Below, one piece after another: positions 11,241-22,694 of a stretch of 64,000 nucleotides of DNA; position 1 is the first letter of the stretch; every line of letters starts with the position of its first letter. Below the pieces are notes generated by a model, which worked only from the letters and a program-made list of their open reading frames with translations, did not search any database and was not told the origin of the DNA. The translations under genes were made by a program, and so were the position numbers. The stretch covers positions 1 through 64,000 of the forward strand of contig NZ_LYVO01000033.1 in assembly GCF_001984055.1 (NCBI RefSeq), written 5' to 3'. Origin of the DNA: Variovorax sp. KK3. GTDB taxonomy: Bacteria; Pseudomonadota; Gammaproteobacteria; Burkholderiales; Burkholderiaceae_C.

Positions 11241-11268
11241 GAGGTCCTGCTGAAAAAGATGATGGTGT

Positions 11269-11919
11269 TCAGGCAACCAACTGGTGGGTCAACCAGGGCT
11301 TGCGGGCCAGCCGCTCGGCCTCGAAGGCCTGAATCTTGTCCTTGTGCCGCAGCGTGAGCCCGATGTCGTCGAGCCCGTTGATCAGGCAGTACTTGCGAAA
11401 GGGCTGCACGTCGAAGGCCAACTCGCTGCCGTCGGGCTTGACGATGACCTGGCGCTCCAGGTCCACCGTCAGACTGTAGCCCGGGAAAGCGAAGGTCTCG
11501 TCGAACAGCTGCGCCACCTGGGCCTCGGGCAGCACGATCGGCAGCAGCCCGTTCTTGAAGCTGTTGTTGAAGAAGATGTCCGCATAGCTCGGCGCGATGA
11601 TGGCGCGAAAGCCGTACTGGTCGAGCGCCCACGGCGCATGTTCGCGCGAGGAGCCGCAGCCGAAGTTCTGGCGTGCCAGCAGGACGGAGGCGCCGGCGTA
11701 GCGCGGCTGGTTGAGCACGAAGTCGGGGTTCGGCTTGCGCGATGCCGGGTCCTGGCCGGGTTCGCCCGGGTCCAGGTAGCGCCAGGCATCGAACAGGTTG
11801 GGGCCGAAGCCGGTCTTGCGGATCGACTTCAGGAACTGCTTCGGAATGATCGCGTCGGTGTCGACGTTCTCGCGGTCCATGGGTGCCACGAGGCCCTTGT
11901 GCACGGTGAATTTCTGCAT
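11269..11919 (-). CDS. leuD: 3-isopropylmalate dehydratase small subunit
   Basis: LeuD is the small (swivelling) subunit of isopropylmalate isomerase. It works with LeuC to interconvert 2- and 3-isopropylmalate. The 216-residue protein starts [29 protein letters not shown] (core: [12 protein letters not shown]). It contains the signature [15 protein letters not shown], which positions substrate against the LeuC cluster. The start at 11919 is internal to a longer open frame whose upstream part is out-of-frame leuC. It lies 20 bases after leuC and 28 before leuB. Confidence 0.98.
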   Translation of the reverse strand: MQKFTVHKGLVAPMDRENVDTDAIIPKQFLKSIRKTGFGPNLFDAWRYLDPGEPGQDPASRKPNPDFVLNQPRYAGASVLLARQNFGCGSSREHAPWALDQYGFRAIIAPSYADIFFNNSFKNGLLPIVLPEAQVAQLFDETFAFPGYSLTVDLERQVIVKPDGSELAFDVQPFRKYCLINGLDDIGLTLRHKDKIQAFEAERLARKPWLTHQLVA

Positions 11920-11939
11920 GGTGATGGTTCCTTCTTGCC

Positions 11940-13361
11940 TCAGGCGAACTGGCGAACGTCGACGAAATGGCCATGCACGGCGGCGGCCGCCGCCATGGCG
12001 GGGCTCACGAGGTGCGTGCGGCCGCCGGCACCCTGCCGGCCCTCGAAGTTGCGGTTGCTGGTGGAAGCGCAGCGCTCGCCAGGCTCCAGGCGATCGGCAT
12101 TCATCGCCAGGCACATCGAGCAGCCGGGTTCGCGCCATTCGAAGCCGGCCGCCTTGAAGATCTGGTCCAGGCCCTCGCGCTCGGCCTGCTCCTTCACCAC
12201 GCCCGATCCCGGCACCACCATGGCCAGCTTGACGTTCTTGGCCACCTTCTGGCCGAGCTTCTTGACCACGGCGGCCGCCTCGCGCATGTCCTCGATGCGG
12301 CTGTTGGTGCAGGAGCCGATGAACACCTTGTCGATGAAGATGTCGTTCATGGGCTTGTTCGGCTCCAGGCCCATGTAGCTCAAAGCGCGCTCGATGGCGC
12401 CGCGCTTGTTGGCGTCTTTTTCCTTGTCCGGGTCGGGCACGCGGCCATCGACCGGCACCACCATCTCGGGGGACGTGCCCCAGGTGACTTGCGGCCTGAT
12501 CTGGTTGGCGTCGAGTTCGACCACCGTGTCAAAGTGCGCGCCCGGGTCGGAATGCAGCGTCTTCCAGTATTCGACGGCCTGATCCCACTCTACGCCCGTG
12601 GGCGCCATGGGCCGGCCCTTCACGTAGGCGAGCGTCTTGTCGTCCACGGCCACCATGCCGGCGCGCGCACCGGCCTCGATCGCCATGTTGCACACGGTCA
12701 TGCGGCCTTCCATCGTGAGGTCGCGGATGGCCGAGCCAGCGAACTCGATGGTGTAACCCGTGCCGCCGGCCGTGCCGATGCGGCCGATGATGGCCAGCAC
12801 GATGTCCTTCGCGGTGCAGCCGGGCGCGAGCTTGCCCTCGACCTTGACGAGCAGGTTTTTCGCCTTCTTGGCCAGCAGCGTCTGCGTGGCCATCACGTGC
12901 TCGACTTCGCTGGTGCCGATGCCGTGTGCCAGCGCGCCGAAGGCACCGTGCGTGGACGTGTGCGAATCGCCGCACACGACGGTCATGCCCGGCAGCGTGG
13001 CGCCCGATTCGGGCCCGATCACGTGAACGATGCCCTGGCGCTTGCTCAGAAACGGGAAGAAGGCTGCGGCGCCGAACTCCTTGATGTTGCTGTCCAGCGT
13101 GGTGATCTGCTCCTTGCTGATCGGGTCTTCGATGCCGTCGTAGCCGCGCTCCCAATGCGTGGTCGGCGTGTTGTGGTCCGCGGTGGCCACCACCGAGCTG
13201 ATGCGCCACAGCTTGCGCCCGGCTTCGCGCAGCCCTTCGAAGGCCTGCGGGCTGGTCACCTCGTGAACCAGGTGGCGGTCGATGTAGAGGATGGACGTAC
13301 CGTCTTCCTCGGTGTGGACGACGTGTTCGTCCCAGAGCTTGTCGTAGAGCGTGCGTGCCAT
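11940..13361 (-). CDS. leuC: 3-isopropylmalate dehydratase large subunit
   Basis: LeuC carries the [4Fe-4S] cluster of isopropylmalate isomerase. The 473-residue protein begins [15 protein letters not shown]. Cluster ligands are visible in [17 protein letters not shown] and in [10 protein letters not shown], and [19 protein letters not shown] is the aconitase-family motif near the N-terminal third. The start at 13361 matches the family. It heads the leuC-leuD-leuB-asd string; a LysR gene on the same strand ends 47 bases upstream, so that regulator may be co-transcribed or control this promoter. Confidence 0.98.
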   Translation of the reverse strand: MARTLYDKLWDEHVVHTEEDGTSILYIDRHLVHEVTSPQAFEGLREAGRKLWRISSVVATADHNTPTTHWERGYDGIEDPISKEQITTLDSNIKEFGAAAFFPFLSKRQGIVHVIGPESGATLPGMTVVCGDSHTSTHGAFGALAHGIGTSEVEHVMATQTLLAKKAKNLLVKVEGKLAPGCTAKDIVLAIIGRIGTAGGTGYTIEFAGSAIRDLTMEGRMTVCNMAIEAGARAGMVAVDDKTLAYVKGRPMAPTGVEWDQAVEYWKTLHSDPGAHFDTVVELDANQIRPQVTWGTSPEMVVPVDGRVPDPDKEKDANKRGAIERALSYMGLEPNKPMNDIFIDKVFIGSCTNSRIEDMREAAAVVKKLGQKVAKNVKLAMVVPGSGVVKEQAEREGLDQIFKAAGFEWREPGCSMCLAMNADRLEPGERCASTSNRNFEGRQGAGGRTHLVSPAMAAAAAVHGHFVDVRQFA

Positions 13362-13408
13362 GGTGATGGTCTCTTTCGTGGGGATGAAAATCGTGTGCCG
13401 GTCCGGAC

Positions 13409-14353
13409 TCAGGCGGCCAGCGGATCGGCCGCCGCGTCGGGCGCCTGCAGGTGCTTGACCAGCATGCGCGCCGCGACCGGCAGCGTGGAGAAATCGCGTG
13501 CCACCAGCCGGATCTGGCGCTCGGCCCAGGGGTCCTGCAAGGTCACGGTGCGCAGGCCACGGCCGATGCCGCCCTGCATCAGCTCGAAGGCCCGCAAGGG
13601 CATGACACCCACACCCAGACCGTTTTCGATCATGCGGCACATGGCGTCGAGCCCGGTGACGTGAATGCGCAGCTTGATGCTGCGGCCGGCTGCCTGCGCG
13701 GCCTGGTGCATGGCGACGTAGATCGAGCTGTTGGTGTGCAACCCGACGTGGTCGAAGGCCAGCGATTCCGCGAAGTCGACGGCACGCAGGTCCGCGAGCG
13801 GGTGGCCTTTCGGAACGATGAGCACGAGTCTGTCGTGCCGATAAAGCAGGCTCTGCAGTTCGTTCGCGCCCTCGGGCATGTGGCAGATGCCCAGGTCGGC
13901 GGCGCCTTCATGAACGGCCCGCACGACCTCGCTGCTCAGGTGCTCTTCGAGGTCGATCTTGATGGCGTCGTGCTCGCGCGTAAAGGCGCCCAGGTCCTCG
14001 GGCAGGAATTGGACGATTGCAGAAATGTTGGCGTGCACGCGCACATGGCCGCGCACGCCTTCGGCGTATTCGCTGAGTTCGCCCTGCATCTTCTCGAGGC
14101 TGTAGAGCACCGAGCGGGCATGGTGAAGAAGGCTCTCGCCGGCTGGCGTGAGGTCGACGCCCCGTGCATGACGATAGAGAAGGGGCGTGCCAAGCGTGGC
14201 TTCGAGGTCCGACAGGCGTTTGCTGATGGCCGACGCGGCGATGAACTCGCGCTCTGCGGCCCGACCGATGCTCCCCAGTTCGCAGACGGCTACGAACAAC
14301 TGCAGCGACGTGAGGTCGATGCGGCGAGCGAAGCTGCGTTCGGTGGAGATCAT
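13409..14353 (-). CDS. LysR-family transcriptional regulator upstream of leuC
   Basis: This 314-residue regulator has the LysR plan. A winged helix-turn-helix (about residues 8-66, [25 protein letters not shown] shortened to [17 protein letters not shown]) is followed by a two-lobed effector domain with [12 protein letters not shown] and [12 protein letters not shown]. The start at 14353 was taken as [16 protein letters not shown], since upstream residues are unlike the family. The gene precedes leuC on the same strand. Its position suggests control of the leucine genes or an unrelated downstream function; the ligand cannot be told from sequence. Confidence 0.85.
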   Translation of the reverse strand: MISTERSFARRIDLTSLQLFVAVCELGSIGRAAEREFIAASAISKRLSDLEATLGTPLLYRHARGVDLTPAGESLLHHARSVLYSLEKMQGELSEYAEGVRGHVRVHANISAIVQFLPEDLGAFTREHDAIKIDLEEHLSSEVVRAVHEGAADLGICHMPEGANELQSLLYRHDRLVLIVPKGHPLADLRAVDFAESLAFDHVGLHTNSSIYVAMHQAAQAAGRSIKLRIHVTGLDAMCRMIENGLGVGVMPLRAFELMQGGIGRGLRTVTLQDPWAERQIRLVARDFSTLPVAARMLVKHLQAPDAAADPLAA

Positions 14354-14414
14354 GGTGGGGCGATGGCATCTCGTATGGAGATGGAGGCCCCTATTTTCTC
14401 CCCGTTTTATTTGT

Positions 14415-14469
14415 CTAGCCATCGCGTTGCGCGATGGCTAGCGTGCCCGCAGGCGATGTGCGCCTGCGG
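14415..14469 (-). terminator. Tandem perfect hairpins between entericidin gene and LysR gene
   Basis: Two perfect inverted repeats follow the small lipoprotein gene on the minus strand. The nearer one has CCGCAGGCG/CGCCTGCGG arms and a five-base loop (14447-14469). The farther one has 12-bp arms CTAGCCATCGCG/CGCGATGGCTAG and a three-base loop (14415-14441). There is no strong U tract after either, so termination is inferred from position and stem stability. Confidence 0.55.
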
Positions 14470-14477
14470 CCTTCGAC

Positions 14478-14618
14478 TTACTGGCGCTTCTTTCCGGCGT
14501 CTTCCATCTTTTCGCCCGCCTTCTGCACGTCCTGGCCAGCACCTCTCCAGGTGTTGCAGCCCGACAGAGGCACGGCGAGGGTGAATGCGACAGCGACGAG
14601 TGCAACAAGCTTCTTCAT
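14478..14618 (-). CDS. Entericidin A/B-family small lipoprotein
   Basis: A 46-residue protein: MKKLVALVAVAFTLAVPLSG, then the lipobox cysteine at residue 21, then a short polar tail NTWRGAGQDVQKAGEKMEDAGKKRQ (core GQDVQKAGEKMEDAGKK). The LSGC lipobox and GxGxDVxKxGE-type tail are typical of entericidins, small membrane lipoproteins; EcnA/EcnB act as an antidote/toxin pair in E. coli. A good AGGAG lies just upstream of the ATG. It is too short for a usual open-frame cutoff. It stands alone between gltA and the LysR gene, with hairpins after it. Confidence 0.9.
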   Translation of the reverse strand: MKKLVALVAVAFTLAVPLSGCNTWRGAGQDVQKAGEKMEDAGKKRQ

Positions 14619-14691
14619 GGTGTGGCTCCTTCGTTAAAAAGTGCTACGAACATTGCGCCTCGCGGAAAGCGCCGCGTGTCAGCCAAAACGC

Positions 14692-14715
14692 AAAAAAGCT
14701 GCCCGAGGGCAGCTT
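14692..14715 (-). terminator. Rho-independent terminator of the sdh-gltA operon
   Basis: On the minus strand, 23 bases after the gltA stop, a perfect AAGCTGCCC/GGGCAGCTT stem is followed at once by six T residues. This is a canonical intrinsic terminator ending the sdhCDAB-sdhE-gltA transcript before the entericidin gene. Confidence 0.92.
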
Positions 14716-14738
14716 CATGGGATGAGCGCCGGTGGCGA

Positions 14739-16049
<1,311 letters not shown>

Positions 16050-16073
16050 TGCGAGTGTCTTTCAAAAAAATGA

Positions 16074-16376
16074 TCAGGAATGGAGGGGATGCGCGCCCTC
16101 GGTACGCATCAGCTGCAACAGCTCAATCACTTCGGCGCCGGCCCATCCGGGCTCGGGCTCCTTTCGGCGAAGGAGGAGGTCGAGCAGATCGTTGTCCGAC
16201 AGGTCCATCAATGTCTCCAGTGCCTGCGCCTGCCCGCAGGTCAGACCTTCTTCATAGCGCGCGAAGAAGCGGGCGATGAAGAGGTCGTTTTCGAGCAAGC
16301 CGCGCCGGCAACGCCACTTGAGCTTGCTCAGCGCGCGTTCGCTGATGGGCTGGTCGAGGTCGGCTGCGGATTGCAT
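16074..16376 (-). CDS. sdhE: FAD assembly factor SdhE
   Basis: SdhE is a small chaperone needed for covalent attachment of FAD to SdhA. The 100-residue protein shows the diagnostic RGxxE motif at residues 25-29 (RGLLE) in the context KWRCRRGLLENDLFI. An acidic helical body and LMDLSDNDLLDLLL follow. It sits between sdhB (22 bases upstream) and gltA, the normal position in Proteobacteria. Confidence 0.95.
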   Translation of the reverse strand: MQSAADLDQPISERALSKLKWRCRRGLLENDLFIARFFARYEEGLTCGQAQALETLMDLSDNDLLDLLLRRKEPEPGWAGAEVIELLQLMRTEGAHPLHS

Positions 16377-16398
16377 GAGCGATGTGTGAACTTAAGGG

Positions 16399-17100
16399 CT
16401 AGATCGCGCGGCGAACCATCAGTTCCTTGATCTTGCCGATCGCCTTGGTGGGGTTCAGGCTCTTCGGGCACACGTCCACGCAATTCATGATCGTGTGGCA
16501 GCGGAACAGGCGGTACGGGTCTTCGAGGTTGTCCAGGCGTTCGGCGGTGGCTTCATCGCGGCTGTCGGCGATGAAGCGGTAGGCCTGCAGCAGGCCGGCC
16601 GGGCCGACGAACTTGTCGGGGTTCCACCAGAAGCTCGGGCAGCTGGTCGAGCAGCTCGCGCACAGGATGCACTCGTACAAGCCGTTGAGCTCGTCACGCT
16701 CCTCGGGCGACTGCAGGCGTTCCTTCTCGGGCGGCACCGTGTCGTTCTGCAGGTAGGGCTTGATCGAGTTGTACTGCTTGAAGAACTGCGTCATGTCCAC
16801 GATCAGGTCGCGGATCACGGGCAGGCCGGGCAGCGGCTTCAACACGATCGTGCCCTTGAGCGAGAGCATGTTGGTCAGGCAAGCCAGGCCGTTCTTGCCG
16901 TTGATGTTCATCGCGTCGGAGCCGCAGACGCCTTCGCGGCAGGAGCGGCGGAACGACAGCGTGGGGTCTTGCGCCTTGAGCTTCATGAGGGCGTCGAGCA
17001 GCATGCGCTCGTGGCCGTCGAGCTCGACTTCCACGGTTTGCATGTAGGGCTTGGCGTCCTTGTCCGGGTCGTAGCGGTAGATCTGGAATGTGCGCTTCAT
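16399..17100 (-). CDS. sdhB: Succinate dehydrogenase iron-sulfur subunit
   Basis: SdhB passes electrons from SdhA flavin to quinone through three Fe-S clusters. The 233-residue protein starts MKRTFQIYRYDPDKD. The [2Fe-2S] ligands are Cys54, Cys59, Asp62 and Cys74 (CREGVCGSD...GLAC); the Asp ligand matches E. coli SdhB. The [4Fe-4S] motif is CILCASCSTSCP and the [3Fe-4S] motif CHTIMNCVDVCPKSLNP. The start at 17100 is the family start within a longer frame. It is 20 bases after sdhA. Confidence 0.98.
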   Translation of the reverse strand: MKRTFQIYRYDPDKDAKPYMQTVEVELDGHERMLLDALMKLKAQDPTLSFRRSCREGVCGSDAMNINGKNGLACLTNMLSLKGTIVLKPLPGLPVIRDLIVDMTQFFKQYNSIKPYLQNDTVPPEKERLQSPEERDELNGLYECILCASCSTSCPSFWWNPDKFVGPAGLLQAYRFIADSRDEATAERLDNLEDPYRLFRCHTIMNCVDVCPKSLNPTKAIGKIKELMVRRAI

Positions 17101-17120
17101 CGTGAAAACCTGTGATGTTC

Positions 17121-18932
17121 TTAGAAGGTGCGGACCTTGGGAGGCACGGAGTCGACCGTCAGCGGCTTGAGCTTGACGGGCTTGTACGACAGGCGGTTGT
17201 CCGCGCTGTACCAGAGGGTGTGCTTCATCCAGTTCGCGTCGTCGCGGCCCAGCGGCGCGACCGGGTCGTCGGCCGGGCGTTCGTAGTCTTCCACCGTGTG
17301 TGCGCCGCGGCATTCGCGGCGAGCGGCGGCCGACACCATGGTGGCCTGCGCCACCTCGATCAGGTTGTCGACTTCGAGCGCCTCGATGCGCGCGGTGTTG
17401 AAGACGCGCGACTTGTCCTTGAGCGTCACGCCGGCGACGCGCCCGCGCACCTCGGCGATCTTCTGGACCCCTTCGTCCATCGATGCCTGCGTGCGGAACA
17501 CGGCGGCGTGCTTCTGCATGACGGCACGGATGTCGTTGGCCACGTCCTGCGCATACTCGCCAGAGGTCGATGCCTCGAGCTGGTTCAGGCGTGCCAGGGT
17601 GCGGTCGGCGGCATCGGCCGGCAGCGGCTTGTGCTCACGGTTCTTGTCGTTGAACTCGACGATGTGGTTGCCGGCTGCGCGGCCGAACACCAGCAGGTCG
17701 AGCAGCGAGTTGGTGCCCAGGCGGTTGGCGCCGTGCACGCTCACGCACGAGCATTCGCCCACGGCATAGAGACCGTTGACCACCGAGCTGTTGTCGTCGC
17801 CCTTCTGGATGACGACCTGGCCGTGGATGTTGGTCGGGATGCCGCCCATCTGGTAGTGGATGGTCGGCACCACCGGGATCGGCTCCTTGGTGATGTCGAC
17901 GTTGGCGAAGTTGACGCCGATCTCGTACACCGAGGGCAGACGCTTGTGGATGGTCTCGGCGCCCAGATGGTCCATCTTGAGCAGCACGTAGTCCTTGTTC
18001 GGGCCGCAGCCGCGGCCTTCCTTGATTTCCTGGTCCATCGAGCGCGAAACGAAGTCGCGCGGCGCCAGGTCTTTCAACGTCGGGGCGTAGCGTTCCATGA
18101 AGCGCTCGCCGTTGCTGTTGATCAAGATCGCGCCTTCGCCGCGGCAGCCTTCGGTCAGCAGCACGCCGGCGCCGGCCACGCCGGTCGGGTGGAACTGCCA
18201 GAACTCCATGTCCTGCAGCGGGATGCCCGAGCGCGCGGCCATGCCGAGGCCGTCGCCGGTGTTGATGAAGGCGTTGGTCGATGCACCGAAGATGCGGCCC
18301 GCCCCGCCGGTGGCCAGCAGCACGGTCTTGGCCTGCAGGATGTGCAGGTCGCCGGTTTCCATCTCGAGCGCCGTGACGCCGACCACGTCGCCGACGTCGT
18401 CGCGGATCAGGTCGAGTGCCATCCACTCGACGAAGAACTGCGTACGGGCCTCCACGTTCTTCTGATAGAGCGTGTGCAGCATCGCGTGGCCGGTGCGGTC
18501 GGCCGCGGCGCAGGCGCGCTGCACGGGCTTCTCGCCGTAGTTGGCCGTGTGGCCGCCGAAGGGGCGCTGGTAGATGGTGCCGTCCGGGTTGCGGTCGAAG
18601 GGCATGCCGAAGTGTTCGAGTTCGTACACGACCTTCGGTGCTTCGCGGCACATGAACTCGATCGCGTCCTGGTCGCCGAGCCAGTCGGAGCCCTTGATCG
18701 TGTCGTAGAAGTGGTAGTGCCAGTTGTCTTCGCTCATGTTGCCGAGCGAGGCGCCGACGCCGCCCTGGGCCGCCACGGTGTGCGAGCGGGTCGGGAAGAC
18801 CTTGGAGAGCACGGCCACGTTGAGGCCGGCCCGAGCGAGCTGAAGCGAAGCGCGCATGCCGGAGCCGCCGGCGCCGACGATGACGACGTCGAACTTGCGC
18901 TTGGTGATCTGTTCTTTGGTGTAGGCGGACAT
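17121..18932 (-). CDS. sdhA: Succinate dehydrogenase flavoprotein subunit
   Basis: SdhA oxidises succinate to fumarate in complex II. The 603-residue protein starts MSAYTKEQITKRKFD. It has the Rossmann GAGGSGMRASLQLA, and His51 in RSHTVAAQGGVGASLGN is the expected covalent FAD attachment site. HPTGVAGAG, RGEGA and the C-terminal RREC...HT...DD active-site region are present. The start at 18932 was chosen by homology; it lies five bases after sdhD. Confidence 0.98.
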   Translation of the reverse strand: MSAYTKEQITKRKFDVVIVGAGGSGMRASLQLARAGLNVAVLSKVFPTRSHTVAAQGGVGASLGNMSEDNWHYHFYDTIKGSDWLGDQDAIEFMCREAPKVVYELEHFGMPFDRNPDGTIYQRPFGGHTANYGEKPVQRACAAADRTGHAMLHTLYQKNVEARTQFFVEWMALDLIRDDVGDVVGVTALEMETGDLHILQAKTVLLATGGAGRIFGASTNAFINTGDGLGMAARSGIPLQDMEFWQFHPTGVAGAGVLLTEGCRGEGAILINSNGERFMERYAPTLKDLAPRDFVSRSMDQEIKEGRGCGPNKDYVLLKMDHLGAETIHKRLPSVYEIGVNFANVDITKEPIPVVPTIHYQMGGIPTNIHGQVVIQKGDDNSSVVNGLYAVGECSCVSVHGANRLGTNSLLDLLVFGRAAGNHIVEFNDKNREHKPLPADAADRTLARLNQLEASTSGEYAQDVANDIRAVMQKHAAVFRTQASMDEGVQKIAEVRGRVAGVTLKDKSRVFNTARIEALEVDNLIEVAQATMVSAAARRECRGAHTVEDYERPADDPVAPLGRDDANWMKHTLWYSADNRLSYKPVKLKPLTVDSVPPKVRTF

Positions 18933-18937
18933 GGCTA

Positions 18938-19303
18938 TCAAACTCTCCAGAGCACTTGGATGGCCCAACCCGCGCAACCGACAAGCCAGACGATGGTGAA
19001 AACCTGCAAAACCAGGCGAATGCCGACGGGCTGGACGTAGTCCATCCAGACGTCACGCATGCCCACCCAGACGTGATAGAGCAGCGAAGCGATCGTCGCG
19101 AAGGTCAGCACCTTCATCCACTGCGACGCGAAGATGCCGGCCCAGGCGTCGTAGCCGATGGGGCCGCGCGTGAAGAGCACCTGCGCCAGCAGGATGATGG
19201 TGAAGAGCGCCATCAGCGCGCCGGTGATGCGCTGGCTGAGCCAGTCGCGCAGACCGTAGTGCGCGCCGACGACGACGCGCTTGGAGCCGTAGTTCACAGA
19301 CAT
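18938..19303 (-). CDS. sdhD: Succinate dehydrogenase membrane anchor subunit
   Basis: SdhD is one of two heme b/quinone-binding membrane anchors of complex II. The 121-residue protein has a short cytoplasmic N-terminus (VVVGAHYGLRDWLSQRITG) and three transmembrane helices at about residues 25-45, 60-85 and 95-118. Helix II has LLYHVWVGMRDVWMDYV, which holds the expected heme histidine region. It lies ten bases after sdhC. Confidence 0.95.
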   Translation of the reverse strand: MSVNYGSKRVVVGAHYGLRDWLSQRITGALMALFTIILLAQVLFTRGPIGYDAWAGIFASQWMKVLTFATIASLLYHVWVGMRDVWMDYVQPVGIRLVLQVFTIVWLVGCAGWAIQVLWRV

Positions 19304-19313
19304 CTCGTGCTCC

Positions 19314-19760
19314 TCAGTACAGGCCGAACAACTTCGCGCCGAGGGCGAGGGTCAGCAGGATGCTGACGGCCAGCGTGGCGATGGCCGAGCTGTGACCGAA
19401 CTCCTTGCTCACCGCGGCGTGGCTGACGTCCATCCACAGATGGCGCAGGCCGGCGATGAAGTGGTGCAGGTAGGCCCAGATCAGCGCCAGTGCCACCAGC
19501 TTGAGAAACCAGCCCGGAACGAAACCAAGGCCGCTGTTGAAGGCGGCCTTGAAGCGGGCGTAGGAGTATTCGGAAGACACGGACGTATCGAACATCCAGA
19601 TCACGAAGGGCAGCAGCAGGAACATCAGCACGCCGCTCACGCGGTGCAGGATCGACACCAGGCCGGCGGGCGGCAGCCGGTAGGTTGTCAGGTCGGTGAA
19701 AGCGTTGATGTTGCGGAATTGGCGCCGCTGAGATCGGGGAGGTGTGGCCAGCTCTGTCAT
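19314..19760 (-). CDS. sdhC: Succinate dehydrogenase cytochrome b556 subunit
   Basis: SdhC is the larger heme b membrane anchor. The protein is 148 residues from the ATG at 19760 (MTELATPPRSQ). It has the signature YRLPPAGLVSILHRVSGVL (HRVSG motif) and three membrane helices; HHFIAGLRHLWMD carries the heme ligand region. An upstream in-frame start at 19862 would add 34 unconserved residues. It is the promoter-proximal gene of the sdh-gltA operon, with a 174-base leader separating it from the GntR gene upstream on the same strand. Confidence 0.96.
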   Translation of the reverse strand: MTELATPPRSQRRQFRNINAFTDLTTYRLPPAGLVSILHRVSGVLMFLLLPFVIWMFDTSVSSEYSYARFKAAFNSGLGFVPGWFLKLVALALIWAYLHHFIAGLRHLWMDVSHAAVSKEFGHSSAIATLAVSILLTLALGAKLFGLY

Positions 19761-19934
19761 GAGGACTTTCGGAATTATTCGGTTGGCGGCTTGTTCTTTG
19801 GCAGAAATGCAAACAACGCAAAATTCTATTGCAACGCACCATCGCGGCGCTGACGCGTGCATGTCATCGCACTGCCGTGGTCGGATGCTCGCCCTCGGGC
19901 GACGCTGCGGAAATGCACCTTCATCACACCTTTG

Positions 19935-20696
19935 TCAGCCCAGCTCGTTGCGATAGTGGTGCGCGTCGGTGCGGTAGAGCCCGCGGCGCAGTTCCATCGG
20001 CGTGTCGTGGTAGGTGTGGGCCAGGCGCTCCACGCTCAGGAGCGGCGTGGCGGTGCTCACCTGCAGCAGCCCGGCCTGCGCTGCGTCGGGCAGCACGGCG
20101 CGGATCTTCTCCTCGGCCCGCACCATGCGCACGCCGAACTCGGTTTCGAACATCGCGTACATCGGCCCGTGCCATTCGCGCAGGCGCTCGGCCGTCAGGC
20201 CCTTGAACGGCGCCCCGGGCAGCCAGAGGTCTTCGAGGATGGTGGGCACGCCGCCGTAGGCCAACACGCGCCGCACCTGCAACACGGCGTCGCCGGTGCG
20301 CAGCGCCAGCAGGCGGGCGATGTCGGCGGTGGCGCGCAGCCGCTTGCAGTCGACGATCTCGCGCTCGGCCGGGCCCTCGCTGTCGACGTCGCCGCTGTCG
20401 GGCACGAGTTTCAGGAAGCGGTATTGCACGTGCTGCTCGGCATGCGTCGCGACGAAGGTGCCCTTGCCCTGGCGCCGTACCACCAGGTTCTCGGCGGACA
20501 GTTCGTCGATCGCCTTGCGCACGGTGCCCTGGCTCACGCGAAAGCGGGCGGCCAGGTCGATCTCGCTCGGGATCGGCTCGCCGGGCTTCCACTCGCCGGC
20601 GTGCAGGCTCTGCAGGATCAAGGACTTGATCTGCTGGTAGAGCGGGCTGAACGAGGGCGTCGCCGACTCGGGGAGGGCGGTGGAGGAGGTGGTCAT
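19935..20696 (-). CDS. GntR/HutC-family transcriptional regulator of the TCA cluster
   Basis: This 253-residue regulator has an N-terminal winged helix with [14 protein letters not shown] and [23 protein letters not shown]. It ends in a UTRA effector domain containing [13 protein letters not shown] and [22 protein letters not shown]. The start at 20696 ([11 protein letters not shown]) gives the usual spacing; an alternative ATG at 20738 would overlap a 12-bp palindrome that looks like its operator. Placed between sdhCDAB-gltA and the divergent mdh-acnB genes, it most likely senses a TCA-cycle intermediate and controls one or both operons. The effector is unknown. Confidence 0.88.
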   Translation of the reverse strand: MTTSSTALPESATPSFSPLYQQIKSLILQSLHAGEWKPGEPIPSEIDLAARFRVSQGTVRKAIDELSAENLVVRRQGKGTFVATHAEQHVQYRFLKLVPDSGDVDSEGPAEREIVDCKRLRATADIARLLALRTGDAVLQVRRVLAYGGVPTILEDLWLPGAPFKGLTAERLREWHGPMYAMFETEFGVRMVRAEEKIRAVLPDAAQAGLLQVSTATPLLSVERLAHTYHDTPMELRRGLYRTDAHHYRNELG

Positions 20697-20737
20697 GGCA
20701 AGGTCGGCCGCGCTGCGAGAGTGCTTCCGGGGCGACA

Positions 20738-20749
20738 TCTTATATAAGA
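20738..20749. promoter_or_regulatory. Palindromic candidate operator in the GntR-mdh divergent region
   Basis: A perfect 12-bp palindrome TCTTATATAAGA lies 42 bases before the GntR start and about 150 before mdh. Its A/T-rich core stands out in otherwise GC-rich sequence and its short palindrome form suits a dimeric GntR/HutC regulator. Binding is inferred from position only. Confidence 0.6.
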
Positions 20750-20902
20750 CACAAGACCGGCGCCATCGAATGCGCAAATCGGCATAAAATCCGGGCCGGC
20801 CTTTGCGACCGGGCGAGATCGACACGGATACCGCCCGGCCCCCGACCTCCGCGGCCGAATCCGCGACCGCGCACCCGTATTCACCTTTCCTGGAGTTTTC
20901 CC

Positions 20903-21889
<987 letters not shown>

Positions 21890-21907
21890 GCCATCCGCGT
21901 CCCCGGC

Positions 21908-22684
21908 ATGCTCGACTGGAACCCCGCGCTCTACCGTCGCTACGAAGACGAGCGCACGCGCCCTGCACAGGAGCTGCTGGCGCGGGTTCCGCTGACCGAG
22001 GCCGCCCATGTGGTCGACCTCGGCTGCGGTCCCGGCAATTCCACCGAACTGCTGGTGCGCCGTTTTCCCGGCGCCGAAGTCACCGGCACCGACAACTCCG
22101 AGGCCATGCTGGTCAGCGCGCGCGAGCGGCTGCCGCAGGCCCGTTTCGAACTCAGCGACATCGCGGCCTGGCAGCCTGCGCAGGCGCCTTCGCTGATCTA
22201 TGCCAACGCCTCGCTGCAATGGGTGCCCGATCACGAGACGCTGATCCCGCGCCTGTTCGCCGCGCTGGCCCCTGGTGGCGTGCTCGCCATCCAGATGCCC
22301 GACAACCGCGCAGAGCCTACGCATCGGGTGATGCGCGAAGTGGCGGCCGAGGCCCCGTGGGCCGCGGCCATCGGCGACGCCGACAAGCTGCGCACCGAAC
22401 TGCTGCCGCTGGCCGGCTACTACGACCTGCTGGCCGCCGACGCGGCGCAGGTCGACGTCTGGCGCACGGCCTACCAGCACCCCATGGCCTCGGCTGCCGC
22501 CATCGTCGAATGGGTGCGCGGCACGGGGCTCAAGCCTTTCGTCGACCGCCTGCCGGCCGATCTGCAGGCGAGCTTCCTGGCCGAGTACGAGCGGCGCGTC
22601 GACGGCGCCTATCCGGCGCGCAGCGACGGCAAGCGGCTGCTGGCCTTTCCGCGCATGTTCATCGTCGCGCAGCGCAAACCTTGA
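21908..22684 (+). CDS. tam: Trans-aconitate 2-methyltransferase
   Basis: Tam methylates trans-aconitate with SAM; trans-aconitate forms spontaneously from cis-aconitate and inhibits aconitase. The 258-residue class I methyltransferase begins [20 protein letters not shown] (the typical Tam start). It has the SAM motif [15 protein letters not shown] and the family block [19 protein letters not shown]. It sits 18 bases after mdh and upstream of acnB. Co-location of an aconitase-protecting enzyme with aconitase genes supports the call. Confidence 0.95.
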   Translation: MLDWNPALYRRYEDERTRPAQELLARVPLTEAAHVVDLGCGPGNSTELLVRRFPGAEVTGTDNSEAMLVSARERLPQARFELSDIAAWQPAQAPSLIYANASLQWVPDHETLIPRLFAALAPGGVLAIQMPDNRAEPTHRVMREVAAEAPWAAAIGDADKLRTELLPLAGYYDLLAADAAQVDVWRTAYQHPMASAAAIVEWVRGTGLKPFVDRLPADLQASFLAEYERRVDGAYPARSDGKRLLAFPRMFIVAQRKP

Positions 22685-22694
22685 ACGAATCGAC

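Noticed and set aside
11967-13664. A 565-codon frame antisense to leuC
   Set aside because: His/Val/Gly-rich composition typical of antisense frames over GC-rich genes; leuC motifs on the other strand are complete.
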